Positions 1-5,890 of a stretch of 11,707 bases of DNA are shown here, piece after piece. Source of the DNA: a bacterium (GTDB lineage: Bacteria > Ratteibacteria > UBA8468 > B48-G9 > JAFGKM01); assembly GCA_035370465.1 (NCBI GenBank), contig DAOOVW010000048.1, forward strand, positions 1 to 11,707, given 5' to 3'. The notes beneath the pieces are model-generated. The model saw only the letters and a list, made by a program, of their open reading frames with translations. It ran no database searches and was not told the DNA's origin. Numbering within the stretch: the first letter of the stretch is position 1; each line of letters opens with the position of its first letter. The translations under genes were made by a program, and so were the position numbers.

Positions 1-2
1 TA

Positions 3-149
3 AATCATAGTGAAGGGGAATATGTAAATAAAGAAGGAAATCACATAAATGGACTTGTCCAAAGGCTCCCCTCGGGCGTAGACCCAACGGCCGAGCCTGT
101 GGATTTGATATTTTTGAAAATATGTTTTACAATATTTTTAGGTAAGTAA
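3..149 (+). pseudogene. IS1595-family transposase fragment, truncated at both ends
   Basis: An open frame enters from the left edge and stops at 147-149. Its first 18 or so residues read NHSEGEYVNKEGNHINGL. This closely resembles the C-terminal part of the ISXO2-like (IS1595/IS1016) DDE transposase domain, where NHS...GEYV is followed by HxNGIE-FW and the E is the third catalytic acidic residue. Here the match ends at NGL (about position 56), immediately before that glutamate. The frame then continues into unrelated residues encoded by a GC-rich stretch. The piece therefore lacks the catalytic glutamate and everything after it, and the rest of the gene lies outside the window. I infer a dead insertion-sequence remnant cut by a second event. 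The family call rests on one short motif. Confidence 0.55.
51..110. other. GC-rich hairpin-forming segment at the transposase break
   Basis: This stretch is far richer in G and C than anything else near it. It opens with a small palindrome, GGACTTGTCC (51-60). It then offers two alternative 5-bp stems: GGCTC (64-68) with GAGCC (93-97), or CTCGG (71-75) with CCGAG (91-95). A GGG/CCC pair (74-76 with 83-85) could form inside the first. The start coincides with the point where the transposase similarity ends. It could be an IS end, a small dispersed repeat or a structured RNA piece. I do not recognise it as any known RNA family. Confidence 0.35.
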
Positions 150-275
150 AAATAATTAAATTTAGTGGCTAAAATTAAAGATAATCCAAAAATAAGTACT
201 TTTTGGTATTTTAATATATGTTAATTGTAGTTAAATAGAAAATATTAATTAAACAATTATTCGGGATAAAAAAAT
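150..275. other. AT-rich leader of the GH2 gene, no clear promoter
   Basis: These 126 bases separate the transposase remnant from the GH2 start and are almost entirely A and T. A weak inverted repeat, TAATTG (222-227) with CAATTA (254-259), lies just upstream of the gene and might bind a regulator, but such arms arise easily in this composition. No convincing -35/-10 pair is visible. The GH2 start has only a weak purine run (CGGGATAAA, 262-270) as ribosome-binding site. Confidence 0.3.
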
Positions 276-2243
276 ATGAGAAACACAATTTATTTAAATG
301 ATGGATGGAAATTATGTTGGAGGTCTTTTAGAGATGAAAAAGATATTGATAAACTTACAACGGGCTCTACTGATGATTGGATTTCTGCGACTGTTCCTGG
401 GGATGTTCATATTGATTTATTAAAAAACGGTATTGGTCCTGATTTTTATTATGGATTAAATGCAGATTTATGGAGATGGGTTGAAGAAAAAGATTGGTGG
501 TATAGAACTGAAATAAATACTCCAAATATTCAACATAATGAAGTTGTTCATATAATTTTTGAAGGAGTAGATACATTCTCAACAATTTTCATAAATGGTG
601 AGAAAATAATTACAAATAAAAATATGTTCACACCAATAGAAATTGATATAACCCAATATTGTAAAAAATATCAAAATATAAAAATTGCAGTTAAAATATC
701 TTCTCCTATTTTTTCAGTTGATGTAAATAAAGACCAAAAAATTGTTGATTCAAATTTACCAAGAATGTTTGCAAGAAAAGCACAATATAATTATGGATGG
801 GATATTGCTCCAAGGTTAATTAGTATTGGAATATGGAGACCTGTCAGAATAGAAACATATAATTGTGGTCGAATAAAGGACTTCTGGATAACAATAAAAA
901 AATTAGATAAAAAAAAATCTATTTTAGAATGTGAATGTGAAATAGAATATTTTAAGCAAATAGAAAATGGGGAAGTTAAAATAGAAATATTTGAAGGAGC
1001 AATTGATGGACAAGGAAATAAAATAATAGAAACTTCAAAAAAAATATCTTCTAAAAATTTTCCTTTAAAAATATCAATAAATCTAAAGAATCCCAAAATA
1101 TGGTGGCCAAATGGTTTTGGAGAACAGAATCTTTATTCATATATTGTTAGTTTAAAAAAAGATGGAAAAATTATTGATGAAAAACGAGGAAATTTTGGGA
1201 TTAAAAAAATTGAGTTAATACAGGAGAAGTTATCTAAAAGTGAGAGGTCTTTTTATTTTAAAATAAATAACAAAAAAATTTTTATAAAAGGGCTTAACTG
1301 GACACCATTAGATGCTTTACCTGGGAGTATAGAAAATGAAAAATATGAAAAAGTAATAAAACTTGTTAAAAATATAAATGCAAATATGTTAAGAGTTTGG
1401 GGTGGAGGAATATACGAACCAGATATCTTTTATGATTTATGTGATAAATATGGAATTATGATATGGCAGGACTTTATGTTTGCATGCGGTAGATATCCTG
1501 AAAACAAAGAATTTTTAAATGAAGTTAAAGATGAAGCAACTTATGTAATAAAAAGATTAAGAAAACATGTATGTATTTCTTTATGGTGTGGTGGAAATGA
1601 AAATGATACATTTAGATATTGGGAAGATGGACACAATTATATAAAACATAAATGTAGAAATGTGTTAAAAAAAGTATGGGAAAAACTAAATACTCAAACT
1701 CCTTTTATTCCTGATAGCCCATTTTCACCGTCAGAAAATGACCCCAATGATGATAAAGAAGGTGATGTTCATCTATGGGCTCATGGGAAAAGTTATAAAG
1801 ATAATTTTTATATAAAGAAGAGACCAAAGTTTGTAAGTGAAATTGGACATATATCTGTTCCTGATAAAAAAACACTTTTATCCTTTATTCCTGATGAGAA
1901 ATTATGGCCTGTTTTTAATGAATATTGGTATTATCATTCATCAGATACATTAAGAGTTGGATGGAAATATAGAATTAACTCTCTTTTCAATTCAATAAAA
2001 GCAAATAATTTACCACAACCTGAAAATATTGACCAATTAATAGAAATAACACAAAATCTCCAGGCAGAAGCATATAAATTCTGGGTTGAATTTTACTCAT
2101 CAATACCTGATTGTGGTGGAATACTTTTATGGAATGTTTGTGATTGCTGGCCTCAAATATCAGATAGTATTATTACATATTCACTTACTCCCAAAAAAGC
2201 ATATTATAAAGTAAAAGAAATTTTTAAAAAAGCTGAATATTAG
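276..2243 (+). CDS. Glycoside hydrolase family 2, beta-mannosidase-like, short form
   Basis: This 655-residue protein is a clan GH-A retaining glycosidase that most resembles beta-mannosidases, which remove terminal beta-mannose from mannan or N-glycan oligosaccharides. Residues about 1-195 form the sugar-binding jelly roll, 200-315 the Ig-like sandwich, and 316-655 the TIM barrel. The barrel shows LRVWGGGIYEPD (372-383), the acid/base Glu442 in WCGGNEN, the nucleophile Glu522 in FVSEIG, and the late WNVCDCWPQ motif. No signal peptide is present, so the enzyme is probably cytoplasmic and acts on imported oligosaccharides. Bacterial beta-mannosidases usually run past 800 residues; this one stops at the end of the barrel and lacks the C-terminal Ig-like domains. 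The catalytic part looks complete. It stands alone on the plus strand. Specificity within GH2 is inferred, not proved. Confidence 0.88.
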   Translation: MRNTIYLNDGWKLCWRSFRDEKDIDKLTTGSTDDWISATVPGDVHIDLLKNGIGPDFYYGLNADLWRWVEEKDWWYRTEINTPNIQHNEVVHIIFEGVDTFSTIFINGEKIITNKNMFTPIEIDITQYCKKYQNIKIAVKISSPIFSVDVNKDQKIVDSNLPRMFARKAQYNYGWDIAPRLISIGIWRPVRIETYNCGRIKDFWITIKKLDKKKSILECECEIEYFKQIENGEVKIEIFEGAIDGQGNKIIETSKKISSKNFPLKISINLKNPKIWWPNGFGEQNLYSYIVSLKKDGKIIDEKRGNFGIKKIELIQEKLSKSERSFYFKINNKKIFIKGLNWTPLDALPGSIENEKYEKVIKLVKNINANMLRVWGGGIYEPDIFYDLCDKYGIMIWQDFMFACGRYPENKEFLNEVKDEATYVIKRLRKHVCISLWCGGNENDTFRYWEDGHNYIKHKCRNVLKKVWEKLNTQTPFIPDSPFSPSENDPNDDKEGDVHLWAHGKSYKDNFYIKKRPKFVSEIGHISVPDKKTLLSFIPDEKLWPVFNEYWYYHSSDTLRVGWKYRINSLFNSIKANNLPQPENIDQLIEITQNLQAEAYKFWVEFYSSIPDCGGILLWNVCDCWPQISDSIITYSLTPKKAYYKVKEIFKKAEY

Positions 2244-2422
2244 TTTTTCCGACCAGATACTAATACCATATTTTAATGATAGAATAAAATTATTCTAAAA
2301 ATAAGATATGAGGCGGCGGCACAGAAATGTTTTAATTCACTTTACCCCTTCAAAACAAGAAAACCATATAGGATAGGGGATTAAGCAATTTATTGTAGTA
2401 TAGCAATCTTTCTTTTTATCTT

Positions 2423-2702
2423 TTATACATCAGTAAAATACTCTTCGTCTATCTCAAAAATTCCTAATATTCTTTTTGTCTCATCAGTTAATACATTCAG
2501 CATTTTTTTTTACTTTCTCTATTTCAAGTATACCTAATTCTACACCCTGTAAAATGTCTAAAAATGATGTAAAACTATTCTCTGGTTTCTCATCTAACCA
2601 ACCACTTTCCTTTAATCTTTCTTTTATTTTATTCACAGACCAGCTGTGCCAGACCTGGTCTGGAGGAGGATTAACATATTTTTTCAGTAGATTTATTATG
2701 TC
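2423..2702 (-). pseudogene. Frameshifted small gene of unknown function
   Basis: The minus strand carries a protein-like frame open from 2702 to a stop at 2484-2486 (72 codons, no obvious start). It contains DQVWHSWSVNKIKERLKESG and ends with ILEIEKVKKNAECIN. At a run of nine A on the minus strand (T run 2503-2511) a one-base shift would join it to a second frame reading KMLNVLTDETKRILGIF and EIDEEYFTDV, with a stop at 2423-2425. The two parts together make a smooth, charged, helical-looking C-terminal region, so I read this as one gene broken in the homopolymer. I do not recognise the family. The N-terminus is missing: a stop at 2703-2705 closes the frame. A sequencing error in the A run or real slippage are alternatives. 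Confidence 0.5.
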
Positions 2703-2770
2703 TCAATTTACTTTTTGGATAGTAAAAACATTAATTTTAATTTTTATTTAAAAAAATATTGTGTGAACTA

Positions 2771-2792
2771 ACCTTTTTTAAAAAAGAAAGGT
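2771..2792. other. AT-rich inverted repeat, possible weak terminator
   Basis: ACCTTT (2771-2776) pairs with AAAGGT (2787-2792) around a T- and A-rich middle that can extend the stem imperfectly. It lies about 100 nt beyond the stop of the PIN-domain pseudogene on the minus strand. The stem has few G-C pairs, so it would be a poor intrinsic terminator. I list it as a possible remnant only. Confidence 0.2.
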
Positions 2793-2895
2793 ATTTTAAA
2801 TAGGATGGTAGATACTCTTTTTGACATTCGGATATTCAAGTGGAGGAGGAAAGAAAATAAAAAATATAATAGATGAGAGGGTAGGGTAGTAAATT

Positions 2896-3372
2896 TTAAA
2901 ATCTTTTTGTTCTTTCTTTAAAATTTTTAGCAAATAAGGGGGAATCATCTTCCATATTGCCTTGAGAGGAACAATAGTATACTGCTGGATAAATACCTTT
3001 TACCTTTTTTCTAATCATTTTATCAAAGGTTAAAATCAAAGCATTATACTCAATCCCTAAGGTAGCCAATATCAAATCATAGGTTTTAAGCTCTCTTATA
3101 GTAGAAGATATATAGAGAAGTAGCAGGTATATCCGTGATCATTATTTCTTTTCTATGTAATAATTTCCACAATTTTTTTTCCACTCTGGATTTTGAAATT
3201 CCTTTTTTCAATAATGTCTTTGTTGTTTCTAATAACATAACTGAAGGAATAATTATTTTGGTTTTATCCAAAAAGTGCGAGAGTAATTCAACTATTTTCC
3301 AAGCATCTTCAAAATATCTGTTCCATCTAAAACTGCAATTATGAAACTGGTATCTTCTATTATAAAGGTCAT
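2896..3372 (-). pseudogene. PIN-domain (VapC-like) toxin gene with two compensating frameshifts
   Basis: Translated piecewise, this stretch gives one PIN-domain ribonuclease of about 158 residues, the toxin class that cleaves RNA with Mg2+ bound by acidic residues. The N-terminus reads MTFIIEDTSFIIAVLDGT, where the Asp of DTS is the usual first metal ligand, and ends at a stop at 3292-3294. One frame over, RYFEDAWKIVELLSHF continues through VMLLE (the mid-domain acidic residue) to a stop at 3086-3088. Back in the first frame, TIRELKTYDLILATLGIEYN and ALILTFDKMIRKK supply the last PIN motifs and run to a stop at 2896-2898. The shifts fall near 3320 and 3115, and outer frames agree, so the two indels cancel. 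GAGGT (3377-3381) precedes the start. As written the gene cannot make a whole toxin. Confidence 0.72.
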
Positions 3373-3510
3373 TTATACCTCATTTCATATAAAATTTCAT
3401 TGGCAGGTTTAGAATTTTTAGGCTGCTCTTTCTTTGTTATTACTAATTCTTTTTTCATTTTTCTTATCATCTTTTCTATTTTTTTCCTCATCATTTTTCT
3501 TTTTTTTCAT
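3369..3510 (-). pseudogene. Antitoxin-like small ORF overlapping the PIN gene, probably frameshifted
   Basis: A strong GGAGG (3518-3522) precedes ATG at 3508-3510. That frame runs into lysine and asparagine codons and stops after 30 residues at 3418-3420. A second frame, available from ATG at 3492-3494, encodes MMRKKIEKMIRKMKKELVIT followed by KKEQPKNSKPANEILYEMRY and K. Its TGA (3369-3371) overlaps the toxin ATG as ATGA, the coupling expected of an antitoxin-toxin pair. Joining the good ribosome site to the second frame needs one base of shift in the A-rich start. ELVITKK is reminiscent of the ELVIT(K/R)xGKP phrase in Phd/YefM-type antitoxins, but the protein is too short and basic to assign. 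Position next to a PIN gene is the main argument. Confidence 0.45.
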
Positions 3511-3572
3511 TTTTATACCTCCAAATAAACTTTACAATATTCTAATTTTAGTGTTAATTTAAAAAATTTTTG

Positions 3573-3650
3573 GTATCCAAATAGTATCCATATGATGTCC
3601 AAAATCATACAAATTCATACAAAATGGTATAAAAAAAATTCATATAAATC
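3573..3650. repeat. Imperfect short direct repeats with about 10-11 nt period
   Basis: Related short units recur about once per DNA turn: GTATCCAAATA (3573-3583), GTATCCATATG (3584-3594), ATGTCCAAAAT (3595-3605), CATACAAATT (3606-3615), CATACAAAATGG (3616-3627) and CATATAAATC (3641-3650). Such phased repeats beside a tRNA fragment resemble the arm-type binding sites or attachment region of tyrosine integrases. On the minus strand the same bases encode a short open stretch ending GHHMDTIWIPKIF and a stop at 3563-3565. This might be the last codons of a lost integrase gene, but the stretch is too short to prove that. Confidence 0.4.
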
Positions 3651-3706
3651 ATTGATAATCAATGGAATTACAACAATATCAAGAATTTTCAGAAAGTGGT
3701 TAATTA

Positions 3707-3746
3707 GCATTACAAGTGCGCCGCTCTGCCGCTGAGCTAAGGTGGC
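3707..3746 (-). tRNA. tRNA-Thr(TGT) 5' fragment, truncated after the anticodon loop
   Basis: Read on the minus strand from 3746, the bases fit a tRNA exactly as far as position 41. They comprise acceptor 5' strand GCCACCT, TA, D-stem GCTC, D-loop AGCGGCA, GAGC, G, anticodon stem GCGCA, loop CTTGTAA (anticodon TGT, threonine), then TGC of the returning stem. The expected next bases GC are replaced by TA. No variable loop, T-arm (GGTTCRA) or acceptor 3' strand follows in the next 200 nt. It is therefore a non-functional 5' half. A break at the anticodon loop is the classic crossover position of tRNA-targeting tyrosine integrases. It lies 35 nt beyond the end of the EF-hand gene. Confidence 0.85.
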
Positions 3747-3781
3747 ATTATTTAAACTATTATATTAAATTATTTTTTTCT

Positions 3782-5875
3782 TTATGGCAATAAATATTTA
3801 TAATAAAAAATGATAAAAATTAGAAGAAGAATTAAAATAAAAATAAGGACTTTTAATCTTTTTCTTGATTTTATTTTTGTAAAACCTGACAAAACATCTA
3901 CTTTTAATTTTTCTGAATTTTCTGGGAAATTTGGAATATAAGTTAAAATTTTCCCTAATTTTGTTCCTAATCGCATTTTTACATTTAAGGCACATTCGCT
4001 TGCTTCAAATAATATGCTTAAATCTCTTCCTCTTAACCTAAAAATAGTTATTATAAAACTTGGAATAAAAATTAAAGCACATATAACAACAATTGCAAGA
4101 AGTATATGTGTAAATTTAATCTGTGAAAAAACCCTTGTAATATAAGCAAAACATGTGCCAAGTGCAGCAAAAGCAACTCCACCTCCAATCATTATGTCCC
4201 TTATTGAAGAAGATGCAGAAGGAGAAGTAAGTGTTTGTTCTACTTTTTTTTGTCTTGTTTCTGTAATTTTTTCAATCTGATTTTTTATATTTTCACCTAT
4301 TTTTATAAAAGGTGCTTTTATTCCTTCAAGCAAGCCCACAGGATTTTTTATTATATCCACAATTTCTGCATCCCACTCATTCCCGCTTCTATCAGTAAAA
4401 ATTCCTCTTTTACCAAGCCGAATTCTTCCCATATCTCCAGATGTTAATGGAGATGCAATTTGAAATTGAGATTGATTGTTTTCTTTCCCTGAGATGTTTA
4501 AATACATAATAAATGTATTACTCATTGAAGATACTTTTTTATGGGCATTTATATCTTTTACAAGAATGTTTAAATTTATTTTTCTTCCATCAATTACAAG
4601 TACTCCTGCTTCATACAAAGAAGTAATATCAGGATTATATACATTTGAAAAACTGACAAAATTATTTAAAAATTCAATTATATATTTTTTATAAAGAATT
4701 AACTTTTCAAGGTCTTTAATACTCTGGATAAAAGGTAAAACAGATAGGTCTTTCTCTATAAGTTTTTCTATTTCTTCTTTGTAATTTCCCTCAATATACT
4801 TTTTAATATTTTCTATTCCAATTTGTTCTACTTTTTCTCCTTTTTTGTTTTCAATCCAGTCCTTATAATTTGAAAACATCTTCTTTATTTTTTCATAATT
4901 CTCTAATGTTAATTTATTTGAGTTTGGGAAAATTTTATTTACTATATTTTCTTTGAAATTTTTTATTTTATCTTTATATAGGATATTTATTATTCCATCA
5001 AAATCCAGAATTAAATTTTTATTTGGTGGAGCAAGAGGTAATTTTTTTAATTTTTCAATCAGTATGTCTCTATTTTCAATATCAATGTTTTTAAAATCAT
5101 CTTCTTTCAATTTTAAAAGTTCTTCTGTTTTTTCATCAAATTTTAAGAAATTAGAAAGTAGAAAATACTGCTCTATTTTTTCCTCTATCTGGGTAAATAT
5201 ATTATGAAGATAAGGGGTTTCTTTTCCAAATATCATTATGTCTGTTGTTTCTTTATCATCAGGGATTATTCCTTTTTCATACCAGTTTAGGTATTCACTA
5301 CATTCTTTAAAAAACTCATCTACAATTTCTTTATCAATCCCTTTTTCTCCATTAACATCTATTTTCCAACCTATTTTTTCTATTATAATTTTTATAAGAG
5401 ATGAAATCTCTTCTTTTTCAGATGAGTCCGGGGTAATAATTCCATCACCATTTAAAATACTTTTTGCCATAATTTCCTGCGAGTTTCTTACCTGACTTAA
5501 ATTTATTTTTTCTTTTTCTTCAATTCCTGAATTTGTAAGTATTATTTCTGCTGTTTTTATTAATAATTTTCCTGTTTCTGTCTGGTCATTTATATCTGAA
5601 AGAAGTAGAGTATCATTTCCATCAACAATAGAAGGGTTTTTTATGAGAGAAAGTATATAAGATATGGCATTTCTTACTTCATCTGTTCTTATTCTTTTGT
5701 TATTATCTATATCAAGATATTCAAGAAATTTTTTATCACAATTTAGTATCTCAATTGGAACACTTGTTGCTGCCCAAAGACCTTCATCTAATTTCAGAAC
5801 ATTTAATAAGTCCTCTCCTTTTTCAATTACTATTTGATAACTGCCACCATAGTTCTTAAAAAGAATTTTATCCAT
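3782..5875 (-). CDS. EF-hand-like protein with C-terminal membrane segments, function unknown
   Basis: This 697-residue protein belongs to no family I can name. Residues 55-66 (DIDNNKRIRTDE) form a textbook EF-hand calcium loop with ligands at D55, D57, N59 and E66. Degenerate relatives appear at 142-150 (NGDGIITPD) and 173-184 (DVNGEKGI...). The long middle, about 185-440, is charged and helical. A glycine-rich part around 475-502 includes GDMGRIRLGKRGIFTDRSG. The C-terminal third has two adjacent hydrophobic helices (about 559-582 and 588-612), a soluble stretch, and a last anchor (674-694). No N-terminal signal is seen, so the N-terminal domain may be cytoplasmic. AGAGGA lies upstream of the ATG. 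It is the last gene of the minus-strand set, 15 nt after the GH127 stop, with no strong terminator beyond it. Confidence 0.8.
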   Translation of the reverse strand: MDKILFKNYGGSYQIVIEKGEDLLNVLKLDEGLWAATSVPIEILNCDKKFLEYLDIDNNKRIRTDEVRNAISYILSLIKNPSIVDGNDTLLLSDINDQTETGKLLIKTAEIILTNSGIEEKEKINLSQVRNSQEIMAKSILNGDGIITPDSSEKEEISSLIKIIIEKIGWKIDVNGEKGIDKEIVDEFFKECSEYLNWYEKGIIPDDKETTDIMIFGKETPYLHNIFTQIEEKIEQYFLLSNFLKFDEKTEELLKLKEDDFKNIDIENRDILIEKLKKLPLAPPNKNLILDFDGIINILYKDKIKNFKENIVNKIFPNSNKLTLENYEKIKKMFSNYKDWIENKKGEKVEQIGIENIKKYIEGNYKEEIEKLIEKDLSVLPFIQSIKDLEKLILYKKYIIEFLNNFVSFSNVYNPDITSLYEAGVLVIDGRKINLNILVKDINAHKKVSSMSNTFIMYLNISGKENNQSQFQIASPLTSGDMGRIRLGKRGIFTDRSGNEWDAEIVDIIKNPVGLLEGIKAPFIKIGENIKNQIEKITETRQKKVEQTLTSPSASSSIRDIMIGGGVAFAALGTCFAYITRVFSQIKFTHILLAIVVICALIFIPSFIITIFRLRGRDLSILFEASECALNVKMRLGTKLGKILTYIPNFPENSEKLKVDVLSGFTKIKSRKRLKVLIFILILLLIFIIFYYKYLLP

Positions 5876-5890
5876 AATTATCCTCTAATT

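Noticed and set aside
2281..2296. Inverted repeat AGAATAA-AA-TTATTCT after the GH2 stop, considered as a terminator
   Set aside because: The stem is nearly all A-T with a 2-nt loop and is followed by A-rich rather than T-rich sequence, so it is unlikely to terminate plus-strand transcription.
2649..2663. Perfect palindrome CCAGACC-T-GGTCTGG
   Set aside because: It falls inside the minus-strand coding remnant (Pro-Asp-Gln-Val-Trp codons) and has no partner copy in the window, so I treat it as chance.
2476..2751. Plus-strand open frame of 91 codons
   Set aside because: It lies opposite the minus-strand frameshifted gene, is rich in Phe and Ser from antisense A-rich codons, and has no ribosome site or recognisable motif.
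3573..3650. Short repeats considered as a CRISPR array
   Set aside because: Units are only about 10 nt, imperfect and without spacers; no cas gene is nearby.
3751..3781. Possible terminator after the EF-hand gene
   Set aside because: Only a weak ATTTAA/TTAAAT pairing is present on the minus strand, with no G-C stem and no T run following it.
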